From: Microbacterium sp. GCS4
GTDB lineage: Bacteria; Actinomycetota; Actinomycetes; Actinomycetales; Microbacteriaceae
Assembly (NCBI RefSeq): GCF_001262495.1
Contig: NZ_LGYE01000004.1
Span: forward strand, 62,001 to 126,000
Length of the DNA: 64,000 nt
Reading direction: 5' to 3'
Position numbers and translations under genes: made by a program. Shown in pieces: positions 9,294-18,309 of this stretch; the stretch's first letter is position 1; every line of letters begins with the position of its first letter. Under the pieces are notes generated by a model that saw nothing but the letters and a program-made list of their open reading frames with translations, did not search any database and was not told the DNA's origin.

Positions 9294-9868
9294 CGGACAC
9301 CGCCCTTCGCCGCGCGCTCGTCCGCCTTGAGGGCACGGTACTGCGACGGAGCGCCGAGCGCACGCACGATCCGCCGCTCCCAGCGCAGCACCCCCTGGCG
9401 CTGCTTCTCGACGTCCTCCATCGAGTGCACGCCGATCACGTGGAGATACAGGACCTGCCGGTCGCGGTCGGCCTCGACGATGAGCGAGCCCGGGATCAGC
9501 GACGACACGACCGAGACGTGGGTCATCATGAGATCGTCCGCGTAGCGCAGCGGCACCGCGATGATCGCCGTGCCCGGGAGACGCCGGAAGTCGTACACCT
9601 GCAGCGTGACCGCGATCGCGCCGCGCACCATCGCCCACAGGAACTGCACGACGAAGACCGCGGCGTACCAGACGTTCACGCGGCCGGAGAGCTCGACCGT
9701 CGGCAGCCGGAACACACGCGTCACGAACACCGCGACGACGAGCCCCGTGAGGAACGCCAGCACCGTGAACTGGCTCCACAGCAGCATCCACAGCACGACG
9801 AGCCACGCGAGGAACGGCAGCTGCACGCCGAGGTCGCGCCAGAGATGACGACCGGTGTCGGGGCTCAT
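9290..9868 (-). CDS. mnhE: Na+/H+ antiporter subunit E
   Basis: 192 residues: two or three N-terminal membrane helices (about residues 15-50 and 67-85) and a cytoplasmic C-terminal region ending in a basic segment. The segment TAIIAVPLRYADD, followed by the SLIPGSLIVEAD pattern, matches MnhE/MrpE. It serves as a structural subunit of the antiporter. The tail of about 40 residues rich in Arg and Glu is somewhat longer than in Bacillus homologues. Four-base overlaps with mnhD and mnhF. Confidence 0.95.
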   Translation of the reverse strand: MSPDTGRHLWRDLGVQLPFLAWLVVLWMLLWSQFTVLAFLTGLVVAVFVTRVFRLPTVELSGRVNVWYAAVFVVQFLWAMVRGAIAVTLQVYDFRRLPGTAIIAVPLRYADDLMMTHVSVVSSLIPGSLIVEADRDRQVLYLHVIGVHSMEDVEKQRQGVLRWERRIVRALGAPSQYRALKADERAAKGGVR

Positions 9869-11418
9869 CCGTCCACCTCGCCTTCCAGCTGCACGAGGTT
9901 GACGGGTTCGAGGAGAACTTCGCCGATGCGGTCGCACAGCGCGTAGAGCGGACCCGCGAACACGGTCAGCGCGACCGTGACCCCGACCATGCCCGCCGTC
10001 GCGACGGTCATGATCCTGGGGATGCGGCGACGCTCCTGCTGCTCGTCCGCGGCCGGTGCGTTGCCGAGGTAGGAGATGCGTCCCTCGGTCTCGGTGGAGT
10101 CCTCCTCCTCACGCCAGAACGCGAGGTTCCAGGCCCGCATCAGCGCGTACAGCGTCAGCAGAGAGGTGACGATGCCGCCGACGATCAGCACGATCATGAG
10201 CGGTGTCCCCACCGAGGCCGCGGCCTCGAACAGCGCGAACTTGCCGATGAAGCCCGAGAACGGGGGGAGCCCGCCCAGGTTGATCGCGGGGATGAAGTAC
10301 AGCACCGCGATCACCGGGGCCACCTTGAGCAGACCCTTCACCCGCAGTATCGACGTGCTGCCCGCCCGGCGCTCGACGAGTCCGACCGCGAGGAACAGCG
10401 TCGTCTGCACGATGATGTGGTGCACGATGTAGTACACCGTCGCGCCGATGGCCGCGGGGGTCGCGATCGCCAGGCCGAAGATCATGTACCCGACGTGGCT
10501 GACGAGAGTGAACGACAGGATGCGTTTGAGCTCGGCCTGCGCGACCGCACCCAGCACGCCGACGATCATGGTCGCGAGGGCGATGATGAGCAGCAGGGTG
10601 TCGATGCTGTTGTCCGCGAACAGTTGCGTCTCGGTGCGGATCAGCGCATACACGCCGACCTTCGTCAGCAATCCGGCGAACACCGCGGTGACCGGCGCCG
10701 GAGCCGTCGGGTAGGAGTCGGGCAGCCAGAACGACACGGGGAAGATGGCCGCCTTGATCCCGAAGGCCACCACGAGCATGAGGTGCAGCACCAGCTGCGT
10801 CTCCTGCGGCAGCTCGGTCATCCGCTCGGCGATCTGGGCCATGTTCACGGTGCCGAGGGCGCCGTAGATCATCGCGATCGACGCGAGGAAGAGGATCGAC
10901 GACACGAGCGAGACGACGATGTAGACCGCGCCCGTGCGGATGCGCGACTCGGTGCTGCCGAGCGTGATGAGCACATACGACGCGACGAGCAGGATCTCGA
11001 AGCCGACGTAGAGGTTGAAGAGGTCGCCCGCGATGAAGGCGTTGAAGATGCCGGCCGCGAGGATCAGATACGAGGGATTGAAGATCGAGATCGGTGTCTC
11101 GTCGGCACCGTCGGCGACGCCCTGGCCGATCGAGAAGAGGAGGACGGCGACCAGCACGATGCTCGACACCAGCACCAGGAGCGCGGCGAGCCGGTCGACG
11201 TACAGCACGATGCCGAAGGGCACGGGCCAGCCGCCCACCGAGACCGCCAGAGGGGCCCCGGCGTCCACCACGACGAGCAGCACGGCCGCGATGACCGACA
11301 CCGCCGCGAGCGTCGCAACCGTGACGAACACCTGCAGGCGCGCGTTGCGGCCGAACACGAGCGTGATGGCGGCGCCGAGCAGCGGGAGACCGACGAGCAG
11401 GGGGACGAGTGCGCTCAT
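9865..11418 (-). CDS. mnhD: Na+/H+ antiporter subunit D (NuoL/M/N-like)
   Basis: 517 residues with about 14 membrane helices, homologous to complex I antiporter-like subunits. Recognisable elements are the segment around SYVLITLGSTESRIR, the conserved lysine helix IKAAIFPVSFWLPDSYP and the following TAPAPVTAVFAGLLTKVG, and AQAELKRILSFTLVSHVGYM with a second functional Lys. It carries one of the proton/cation paths of the complex. A hydrophilic segment of about 30 residues (SxETEGRISY region) sits before the last helix. It overlaps mnhC and mnhE by four bases. Confidence 0.96.
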   Translation of the reverse strand: MSALVPLLVGLPLLGAAITLVFGRNARLQVFVTVATLAAVSVIAAVLLVVVDAGAPLAVSVGGWPVPFGIVLYVDRLAALLVLVSSIVLVAVLLFSIGQGVADGADETPISIFNPSYLILAAGIFNAFIAGDLFNLYVGFEILLVASYVLITLGSTESRIRTGAVYIVVSLVSSILFLASIAMIYGALGTVNMAQIAERMTELPQETQLVLHLMLVVAFGIKAAIFPVSFWLPDSYPTAPAPVTAVFAGLLTKVGVYALIRTETQLFADNSIDTLLLIIALATMIVGVLGAVAQAELKRILSFTLVSHVGYMIFGLAIATPAAIGATVYYIVHHIIVQTTLFLAVGLVERRAGSTSILRVKGLLKVAPVIAVLYFIPAINLGGLPPFSGFIGKFALFEAAASVGTPLMIVLIVGGIVTSLLTLYALMRAWNLAFWREEEDSTETEGRISYLGNAPAADEQQERRRIPRIMTVATAGMVGVTVALTVFAGPLYALCDRIGEVLLEPVNLVQLEGEVDG

Positions 11419-12191
11419 GAGCGGCCCTCCCCGGGGTTGTCGTCGGTGTGTTCGGGTGCGCTGTCGTCGGATGCCGTGTCGGATGCCGTGTCGCGTGCGG
11501 CGTCCGCCGCGTCGGTCTCGTGCGCGTCCGAGGCGTGGGCGTCGACATCCGTGCGGAAGTCCTCGCCGTCCGCTGCCGGGTCGTCGTCGGGTTCGTCGGG
11601 GGGCGCCGACTCGTGAGCGAGCATCGAGGCCGCGGCATCCGCATCCGTCGGCTCTGCATCGGCGCCATCGGCATCGGCCGTGTACGAGCCGTATGCGCGG
11701 TCGACCGGGGCGTCGTCGTGGATCGACGGGTGGTCGCGCATGTGCAGCACCGTGATCGGCGCCGTCTGCACGCCCACGAAGTCCGTCGTGGCCTCGTCGT
11801 CGTCGATGTCGGCCTCGTCGTCCATGAGGTCCTCGTCGGCATCCGTGCGCTCGCGCAGTGCGATGTCGGCCTCGTCGTCCTCGACCGTGTCCGCCTGTCC
11901 GAGCTGCCAGGAGCGGTAGATCAGCGCCAGCAGGAAGGCCGACACCGCGAACGTGATGACGATCGCGGTGAGCGTCAGGGCCTGAGGCAGCGGATCGCTC
12001 ACATCGCCCTCCGCTCCGTAGAACGGCGCACGGCCCGGAACGCCCATCACGATCAGCAGCAGGATGTTCGTCGCGTTGCCGAGCAGCAGGAAACCGATCA
12101 GCACACGCGTGAGGCTGCGCTCGAGCATCGCGTACACGCCGCATCCGAACAGCACGGCCATGATGACGATCAGGGTCAGCGAGACATCCAT
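11415..12191 (-). CDS. mnhC: Na+/H+ antiporter subunit C with a long acidic tail
   Basis: The first 95 or so residues are a normal MnhC/MrpC (NuoK-like) subunit with three membrane helices and the pattern IGFLLLGNATNILLL, DPLPQALTLTAIVI. Family members usually end near residue 115. Here a further 160 residues follow that are strongly acidic (Asp/Glu/Ala/Thr-rich, many DEAD- and DADE-like runs), with no predicted fold. The tail would face the cytosol. It might buffer or bind cations near the pore, or bind a partner; that is inference. It overlaps mnhD by four bases and shares one base with the mnhA stop. Confidence 0.93.
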   Translation of the reverse strand: MDVSLTLIVIMAVLFGCGVYAMLERSLTRVLIGFLLLGNATNILLLIVMGVPGRAPFYGAEGDVSDPLPQALTLTAIVITFAVSAFLLALIYRSWQLGQADTVEDDEADIALRERTDADEDLMDDEADIDDDEATTDFVGVQTAPITVLHMRDHPSIHDDAPVDRAYGSYTADADGADAEPTDADAAASMLAHESAPPDEPDDDPAADGEDFRTDVDAHASDAHETDAADAARDTASDTASDDSAPEHTDDNPGEGRS

Positions 12192-15133
12192 CAGATGCTC
12201 ACCCCCCGCTCACGCAACTCCTGCGTCTGCCGGTCGACCTCGGCTCCGAGGCTGCGGAGCACGTCGAGCACGAGGCCGATCACCACGAGGTAGACGCCGA
12301 TGTCGAAGATCGTCGATGTCACGAACTCCATGTGCCCGATGCCGGGGATCTCCCACTCCCAGAAGGTGCTGGTGAGCGGCGCCATCCCGAAGAACAGCGG
12401 CACGATAGCGGTGCCGACCGCGAGGATGAGGCCGGTGCCGAGAAGTCGTCCTGCGTCGGTCGGGGCCGCGGCGCCGAGCTCCCAGCGACCGCCCGCGATG
12501 TAGCGCATCACGAGCGCCATGCCCGCGACCAGGCCGCCGGCGAAACCGCCGCCGGGCAGATTGTGGCCCGCGAAGAGCAGGAAGATCGACACGACGATGA
12601 TCGTGTGGAACAGCACCCGCACGATGACCTCGAGCAGGATCGACCTGTTCTCGGGCTTCATCTTCTGACCGCCGACGAGCCAGGCGCGCGGGCTGCTCTG
12701 ATTCTCGTTCGTCTGGAACCGCACGCCCTCGGTCGTCTCCACGAGCGGACGGCTGAGCGTGCGGCGACGACGGGTCTTGGGCAGCGTCTTGGTCGCCGCG
12801 AGCATGTCGGCGCGGTGCGTGACGAACACGAGGGATGCGACGCCGGTCGCTGCGAGCACCAGCACCGAGAGCTCGCCCATGGTGTCCCACCCGCGGAGGT
12901 CGACGAGCGCGACGTTCACGACGTTCTTGCCGTGGCCGATCTCGTACGCGAGCTTCGGGAACATCTCGGAGATCGGGTCCGCGACGCGCGACTGCGTCGC
13001 CACGATCGCCACGAGAGCCATCGTCAGGCCCACCCCGATGCCGAGGAGAGCCCGAGGGATGCGTCCGACGGATGCGTTGTGCTCGCCCATCCGCGCCGGC
13101 AGACGCCGCAGCACGAGCGCGAACGTCACCATCGTGACGGTCTCGACGAGGATCTGCGTGAGCGCGAGGTCGGGAGCGCCGCTCGTCGCGAACAGCACGA
13201 CCATGCCGAGGCCTGTGATCGAGACGAGCACGACGCCGGTGTAGCGCTTCTGCGCGCGGACGGCCATGACGCCGGCGGCCGCCATGAGCGGAGCGACCAC
13301 GATCTGCACGGGCGTGTGCCACGCGGAGAGCTGAAAACGGTCGACGTCGCTCGCGAGGAGCGCGGTGATCTCGGCGGCGACGAACACCACGAAGATCGTG
13401 CCGACGTAGACGGGCAGCGAACCGCGCTGCGTGAGCGAGGTCGAGAGCACCGAGAGGCGGTCGACGCCGCGCATCACGAGGTAGTAGACGTCGGCGGCGG
13501 TGAACGGGAGCAGCCGGGACTTGCGGTCCCAGCCCGTGCGGAGGGTCAGCAGGAAGACCGCGCCACCGAGGAGGATCGACAGGATCGAGATGCCGAGCGC
13601 CGGCTCGAGACCGTGCCACAGCGCGAGGTGACCCGGTCCCTCGACCGCGGCTCCCTCATGGTCGAGCCCCGGCGTCGCGGTGAGGGCGTACCCCTGCAGC
13701 GCCTTGTCGAGGGCGGGAGCGCCGATGCCTGCGGCGATCGTGACGCCCGCGAGGATGATCGGGGCCGACAGGAAGCCCACCGGCGGATCCGGCCAGATCG
13801 TGTCGGGGATGCGATCGCCCATCGCATCGCGCTTCGACCAGAACGCACCCCAGAGGAAGCGCAGTCCATATGCCGCAGTGAGAATAGACCCCAGGCTGAC
13901 CCCGATGATCGCGACGAGACCCCACGGAGAACCGCCGATCGCGTCGTCGAGCAGCGCGGTGAGCGTGGACTCCTTCGCGACGAAGCCGATGGTCGGAGCG
14001 ATCCCGGCCATCGACGCGACCGAGATGAAGGCCGCGGTCGCCATGACGGGGGCCTGGCGACCCACGCCGCTCAACTCGGTGATGTCTCGCGTCGACAGCT
14101 GACGGTCGATCACGCCGACGATGAGGAACAGCGCGGACTTGAACAGCGCGTGCCCGATCACGAGCGCCAGACCCGCGAGCGCGCTCGCCTGCGTGCCGTA
14201 GCCGACGACGATCGCGAAGAAGCCGAGCTGGCTCACCGTCCCGAACGCCAGGATGCGCTTGAGGTCGGTCTCGCGGAGCGCCTGGATGCCGCCGAGCAGC
14301 ATCGTGACCACACCGAGGGAGATGATGATCGGCCGCCAGGGACCGGTGAAGGCGAAGATCGGCGCGAACCGGGCGATCAGGTAGATGCCGGCCTTCACCA
14401 TGGCCGCCGCGTGCAGGTAGGCGCTCACAGGCGTCGGTGCGGCCATGGCGCCGGGGAGCCAGAAGTGGAAGGGGAAGATCGCGGACTTGCTGAGGGCGCC
14501 GATCAGGAGCATCACGACCGCGGCATCCACGATCGGTCCCGTCGGCGCGAGCTCGAGGATCTCTCGGATGCTCGTCGTCCCGGCGTCGACCACGAGGAGC
14601 ACGACGCCGACGAACATCACGAGGCCGCCGAGCGTCGTGACGAGCAGGGCCTGGAGCGCCGCACGGCGGCTCGCGGCGCGACGGCGATAGTGGCCGATCA
14701 GGAGGTACGAGAGGATGCTCGTCACCTCCCAGAACATCACCAGCATCACGATGTCGTCGGTGAGGACGAGGCCGTACATGGCTCCGGCGAACGCCAGCAG
14801 CACGGCGGAGAACTGGCCGATCCCGGCCGAGTCGTCATGGAAGTACCAGCGGCAGTACAGCAGCACGAGCGCCCCGACGCCCGTGACGATGAGCGTCAGC
14901 ACCCACCCCAGGACGTCCATGTGCATCGACAGGTTGAGTCCGAGTTGCGGGATCCACGAGATCGACGCGAACGGCGCCGGGCCCTCGAGCACCTGCGGTG
15001 TCATGACGAGGGCGTGGACGAATGCCGCTGCGGGAATGAGGGCGGCGATCGCGAACGCCTGCGCGCCCAGCCAGCGCACCAGCACGGGCATCAGGAGGGA
15101 CCCGAGGAGGAACACGGCGAGGAGCGTCAGCAT
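12191..15133 (-). CDS. mnhA: Na+/H+ antiporter subunit A fused to subunit B
   Basis: 980 residues. Residues 1 to about 790 are MnhA (NuoL-like, with about 20 helices; the ion-path segment is LSKSAIFPFHFWLPGAM, then TPVSAYLHAAAMVKAGIYL). From about residue 830, MKPENRSILLEVIVRVLFHT and the AGHNLPGGGFAGGLVAG motif mark a complete MnhB domain, so subunits A and B are one polypeptide, as is usual in actinobacteria. This accounts for the missing separate mnhB. It is the first gene of the mnhACDEFG operon; RBS GAGGAG stands before the ATG. It is the main Na+/H+ translocating subunit in the membrane. Confidence 0.96.
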   Translation of the reverse strand: MLTLLAVFLLGSLLMPVLVRWLGAQAFAIAALIPAAAFVHALVMTPQVLEGPAPFASISWIPQLGLNLSMHMDVLGWVLTLIVTGVGALVLLYCRWYFHDDSAGIGQFSAVLLAFAGAMYGLVLTDDIVMLVMFWEVTSILSYLLIGHYRRRAASRRAALQALLVTTLGGLVMFVGVVLLVVDAGTTSIREILELAPTGPIVDAAVVMLLIGALSKSAIFPFHFWLPGAMAAPTPVSAYLHAAAMVKAGIYLIARFAPIFAFTGPWRPIIISLGVVTMLLGGIQALRETDLKRILAFGTVSQLGFFAIVVGYGTQASALAGLALVIGHALFKSALFLIVGVIDRQLSTRDITELSGVGRQAPVMATAAFISVASMAGIAPTIGFVAKESTLTALLDDAIGGSPWGLVAIIGVSLGSILTAAYGLRFLWGAFWSKRDAMGDRIPDTIWPDPPVGFLSAPIILAGVTIAAGIGAPALDKALQGYALTATPGLDHEGAAVEGPGHLALWHGLEPALGISILSILLGGAVFLLTLRTGWDRKSRLLPFTAADVYYLVMRGVDRLSVLSTSLTQRGSLPVYVGTIFVVFVAAEITALLASDVDRFQLSAWHTPVQIVVAPLMAAAGVMAVRAQKRYTGVVLVSITGLGMVVLFATSGAPDLALTQILVETVTMVTFALVLRRLPARMGEHNASVGRIPRALLGIGVGLTMALVAIVATQSRVADPISEMFPKLAYEIGHGKNVVNVALVDLRGWDTMGELSVLVLAATGVASLVFVTHRADMLAATKTLPKTRRRRTLSRPLVETTEGVRFQTNENQSSPRAWLVGGQKMKPENRSILLEVIVRVLFHTIIVVSIFLLFAGHNLPGGGFAGGLVAGMALVMRYIAGGRWELGAAAPTDAGRLLGTGLILAVGTAIVPLFFGMAPLTSTFWEWEIPGIGHMEFVTSTIFDIGVYLVVIGLVLDVLRSLGAEVDRQTQELRERGVSI

Positions 15134-15196
15134 AAGCGGCTCCTCGGGGCTCGTCGGCCGGGGGATCTCGGCACAGGCGGGCGGGTGTCGAGTACC

Positions 15197-15202
15197 AGTT
15201 TA
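15197..15202 (-). promoter_or_regulatory. Possible -10 box of the mnh operon
   Basis: TAAACT on the minus strand, 64 bases before the mnhA ATG, is the best -10 match in the 143-base divergent gap. No convincing -35 accompanies it. Confidence 0.3.
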
Positions 15203-15276
15203 CCTGCCGTGAGGATCCCGTTAGGCCGTACGGTCGATATCGGCCCTCTCCGTGGCCCCCGACGAAAGGCCTCATC

Positions 15277-15606
15277 ATGCGCATCGCCCTGCATTCCGAG
15301 ATCCGCGAAGGTGCGATCGACGACTACCGCACGAACCACGAGCGCATCCCGGATGCCCTCGCCGACACGTTCGCGCGCATCGGCATCCGGGACTGGACGA
15401 TCTGGCGCTCCGGCCACCGGCTGTTCCACCTCGTCGAATGCGACGACTGGGATGCCGCGGTCGCCGCACTGGCCGACGATCCGGCCGATCGTGCGTGGCA
15501 GGCCGACATCGGCCGGTTCGTGGAGCTGTTCCGTGACGCCGACGGCGCCGAGGGCACGGCCCCCCTCGAACAGGTGTGGGACCTCGCCGCGCAGCGCGTC
15601 TCCTGA
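15277..15606 (+). CDS. L-rhamnose mutarotase family protein
   Basis: 109 residues of the RhaM/RhaU family (dimeric alpha/beta barrel), the usual length. The family pattern YRTNHERIPDALADT near residue 18, WTIWRSGHRLFH near 40 with active-site Tyr/His/Trp residues, and the C-terminal AxLExVWDL-like stretch are visible. The enzyme interconverts alpha and beta anomers of L-rhamnose or a related sugar in the cytosol. No rhamnose isomerase or kinase is adjacent, so it may serve another 6-deoxy sugar or a remote pathway. RBS GAAAGG lies about eight bases upstream of the ATG. Confidence 0.85.
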   Translation: MRIALHSEIREGAIDDYRTNHERIPDALADTFARIGIRDWTIWRSGHRLFHLVECDDWDAAVAALADDPADRAWQADIGRFVELFRDADGAEGTAPLEQVWDLAAQRVS

Positions 15607-15669
15607 CGCGACATCCCTCGCGCGGGCGGCGACGTCGTCGTGTGAGCGGTCGCGTGGCAGAGTGGGCCC

Positions 15670-17169
15670 GTGACGCGGACGTGGGTGCGGGAGCTGGCGG
15701 GATGGGTGCTGGCACTCGCGGTCGCCCTCGCCGCGGCCGGTGCCGTCGCGTCCTCGGCTCGGGCCGAGCTGCTCTTCCGCGATGGGGACTCGCTGATCGT
15801 CGCCCTGCTCTCGAGGTCGCTGCTCGCCGGCGATCCGCTCGACTTGGTTCTGTCGAGCGTGCTGTTCCTGCCGGAGGCTGCGGTGTTCACGGCGCTCGAC
15901 GCGGTCCTTCCGGTGGGGGTCGACACGCTGCTCGCGGTGAGTGCCGTGCTGAACCTGCTCGCGCTGTACGGCGCGTTCCGCGTCGCGGCCGGGAGCCGAC
16001 GCGAGGGACGCGCTCCCGTCGCGTGGTCTGTCGTGGCCGTCGCGGTCTTCGGCCTGCTCGCGATGACCGAGACCTCCGCGTCACGCGACGCCCTCGAGCT
16101 CGCCTCCTTGCAGCTCACGACGACGTACTACTCGGCGACGGTGGTCGCTGTCGTGCTCTCGATCGGTCTGGTCCGGCGGATGCGCGACGGCAGCGTCCAC
16201 CGCATCCTGCTCCCGGTCCTGCTCGCCGGGATCGCCGCTGTATCGACGGCATCGAATCCCCTGTACGCAGCGTGGCTCGCTGCCCCGTTGCTCGCGATCC
16301 TCCTCGTCGATGCATCGCGCGCCGTCGTTCGCCGACGCTCACTCGCCCTCGTCGTCACCGTGATCGTGGGCGTGGCGGTCGGCTTCGCACTGCGTATTCC
16401 CCTGTCGGCATGGATCGCGAACACGGGTGCGGGTTACGTGCAGCCGGGGCAGTGGCCTGAATCGATCGAGTACTACGGCAGGCTCTTCGCGGACCGTCTG
16501 CAGGACCCCCTCGGGGTGATCGCACTGCTCGTGGTGGTCGCTCTTCTCGCCCTCGGCGTCGTCCGCACGGTGCGAGCCGCCGACAGCGCATCGCGACTGA
16601 TCGCCGTCGCGTCGTGGGCCCTGCCGGTCGTCGTGCTGATCGGCGCGATCGCGCTGGGCACCCACGCCGCGCGCTATCTGCAGCCGCTCGCCTTCGCCCC
16701 GGTGCTCGCGCTCGTGGCGCACCCGCAGACCCTCCGCATCCCGGCTCGACTGCGGCGGCAGGCGGCAGCGGTCGCCGCGGCCGCTGTCCTCGTCGCCGGC
16801 GGGCTGAGCGTGCCTCGACTCGCGGGTGCCGCGGAGCGACCGGATGCCGATCTCGCGTGCGTGACCGACTGGGTCGACGCCTCCCCGCGCATCGGCGCCG
16901 GGCAGTTCTGGACCGTGCGGCTGCCGAAGCTCCATCTGAAGGACCCCGCGCAGCTGGTGCAGGTCGATCACCGGCTCGACGGCTACGCCTGGCTCGTGAA
17001 CCGCACCGACTTCGACGCGCGCGAGGTGACGTTCCTGCTGCAGGATTCGCAGACCGTGCAGTGGGAGCTGCCGGCGGCCGCGGTGCCGGACCGCATCGTG
17101 GAGTGCGGCCGCTGGACGATCCTCGACTTCGCGTCGACTCCTCTGCCCCTCGGTCCCGCGCACTCCTAG
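15670..17169 (+). CDS. Large polytopic membrane protein, unknown function
   Basis: 499 residues with roughly ten hydrophobic helices, starting at a GTG after AGTGGGCCC. The N-terminal helix is followed by an RDGDSLIVALLSRSLLAGDP segment in the first outside loop, and a soluble C-terminal domain of about 110 residues contains two cysteines and a conserved-looking LDGYAWLVNRTDFD stretch. The layout resembles GT-C-like glycosyltransferases or polymer-assembly membrane proteins, but no catalytic DD/DE motif could be assigned with confidence. No signal for an operon; it converges on the LacI gene (19-base gap). Confidence 0.75.
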   Translation: MTRTWVRELAGWVLALAVALAAAGAVASSARAELLFRDGDSLIVALLSRSLLAGDPLDLVLSSVLFLPEAAVFTALDAVLPVGVDTLLAVSAVLNLLALYGAFRVAAGSRREGRAPVAWSVVAVAVFGLLAMTETSASRDALELASLQLTTTYYSATVVAVVLSIGLVRRMRDGSVHRILLPVLLAGIAAVSTASNPLYAAWLAAPLLAILLVDASRAVVRRRSLALVVTVIVGVAVGFALRIPLSAWIANTGAGYVQPGQWPESIEYYGRLFADRLQDPLGVIALLVVVALLALGVVRTVRAADSASRLIAVASWALPVVVLIGAIALGTHAARYLQPLAFAPVLALVAHPQTLRIPARLRRQAAAVAAAAVLVAGGLSVPRLAGAAERPDADLACVTDWVDASPRIGAGQFWTVRLPKLHLKDPAQLVQVDHRLDGYAWLVNRTDFDAREVTFLLQDSQTVQWELPAAAVPDRIVECGRWTILDFASTPLPLGPAHS

Positions 17170-17188
17170 TCGCGTCGTGGGGCGCGAC

Positions 17189-18250
17189 TCATCGCGCAGG
17201 TGCGGCCGTCGTCGTCCCCGGCCGGAACCGGCACGTCAGGTGCAGTGTGACGCCGGCGTCCCCCCGCAGCATCCGTGCGACCTGCTCGCCCGCCGCCCGG
17301 CCCTTCTCGACGGCCGGCTGCACGCTCGTCGTGAGCACGAGATCGCCGAGGCCGTCGGCGTCGATGCCGTCGAAGCCCGCGACCGAGAGATCCTCCGGAA
17401 CGCGGAGCCCGAGCTCCTCGGCGGCGCGGATCACCCCGACCGCGAGCAGGTCGCTCTGCGCGAGGACCCCCGTGGGGCGTGTCACCGGATCCTCGAGGAG
17501 CAGCCGTCCGACCGCGAGCCCCTCGTCGATCAGGCTGCCGCCCGCCGACACGGCCGGCGCATCGGGGAAGACCTCTCGCATGCCGGCGAGGCGATCGACC
17601 GTGACGTCGACCGTCGCTTTCGCGATCCGCTCGGGGGTCACCGCGCCGCGCTCACGCTCCTGGTCGAGGGGGAGCGTCACGAGGGCGACATCGCGGTGCC
17701 CGAGGTCGTACAGGTGTCGCGCGACGTCCGCCGCCGCCGCGGAGTTGTCGAGGGTGATGCGCGGGATGCCCTCCCCCGCGTCGCCCTCGATCACCACGAC
17801 CGGCAGGCCACGGCCGCGGACGACGTCGAGCGACGCGCGGGTGCGACCCGAGCATCCGATCAGCACGACCGCGTCGACGGGCGCGTTCGACAGCGGCGAC
17901 CCGTCGTCGCCCGGTTCGTCGCGCATGAGCAGGATGCCCGCGCTCAATTCGGCGAGCCCGTCGGTCAGGCCGTCCATCATGGCGGTGGTCACTGGGTCGA
18001 GGAAGGCGGCGCGCAAGTGCCCCTCGAGCACGACGGCGACGATCCCGCTGCGTCCGCGTCGGAGCGAGGCGGCGCGCGGGTCGGGCCCGGTGTAGCCGAG
18101 TTCGGCCGCCGCCGCGAGGACCCGCTCGCGAGTGGCTGGCGCGACGTTCGCCTTGCCGCTGAAAACCACGGAGGCCGTCGAGGTGGCCACGCCCGCCTCA
18201 CGGGCGACGTCGGCGATGGTGGCCCGACGCGCGGGCTCCTGACTCGTCAT
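17189..18250 (-). CDS. LacI-family transcriptional regulator
   Basis: 353 residues. The N-terminal helix-turn-helix ATIADVAREAGVATSTASVV (about residues 10-29) and hinge helix are followed by a periplasmic-binding-protein-like sugar domain (about 70-345). In place of the usual VSxxLxG hinge lead it reads ASVVFSGKANV. It probably represses the divergent MFS gene: between them is a 16-bp perfect palindrome with the central CG typical of LacI operators. Its own -10 (minus-strand TATCCT) stands six bases before the ATG. Confidence 0.92.
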   Translation of the reverse strand: MTSQEPARRATIADVAREAGVATSTASVVFSGKANVAPATRERVLAAAAELGYTGPDPRAASLRRGRSGIVAVVLEGHLRAAFLDPVTTAMMDGLTDGLAELSAGILLMRDEPGDDGSPLSNAPVDAVVLIGCSGRTRASLDVVRGRGLPVVVIEGDAGEGIPRITLDNSAAAADVARHLYDLGHRDVALVTLPLDQERERGAVTPERIAKATVDVTVDRLAGMREVFPDAPAVSAGGSLIDEGLAVGRLLLEDPVTRPTGVLAQSDLLAVGVIRAAEELGLRVPEDLSVAGFDGIDADGLGDLVLTTSVQPAVEKGRAAGEQVARMLRGDAGVTLHLTCRFRPGTTTAAPAR

Positions 18251-18256
18251 ACTCCG

Positions 18257-18262
18257 AGGATA
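18257..18262 (-). promoter_or_regulatory. Leaderless-type -10 box of the LacI gene
   Basis: Minus-strand TATCCT, then six bases, then the ATG at 18250. Confidence 0.5.
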
Positions 18263-18282
18263 ACCCGACCTCGACCGCGAGG

Positions 18283-18298
18283 ATCGAATCGATTCGAT
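18283..18298. promoter_or_regulatory. LacI-type operator
   Basis: Perfect 16-bp palindrome ATCGAATCGATTCGAT with central CG, in the 59-base gap between the divergent LacI and MFS genes. It abuts the MFS -10 (TATGCT, 18298-18303, six bases before the ATG at 18310), so a bound repressor would block polymerase. Confidence 0.7.
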
Positions 18299-18309
18299 AT
18301 GCTGGGCGG

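Noticed and set aside
12332..15673. Very long open frame antisense to mnhA
   Set aside because: It is a by-product of high third-position GC on the real gene. Its translation is Arg/Asp/His-rich without domains, while mnhA on the other strand is unmistakable.
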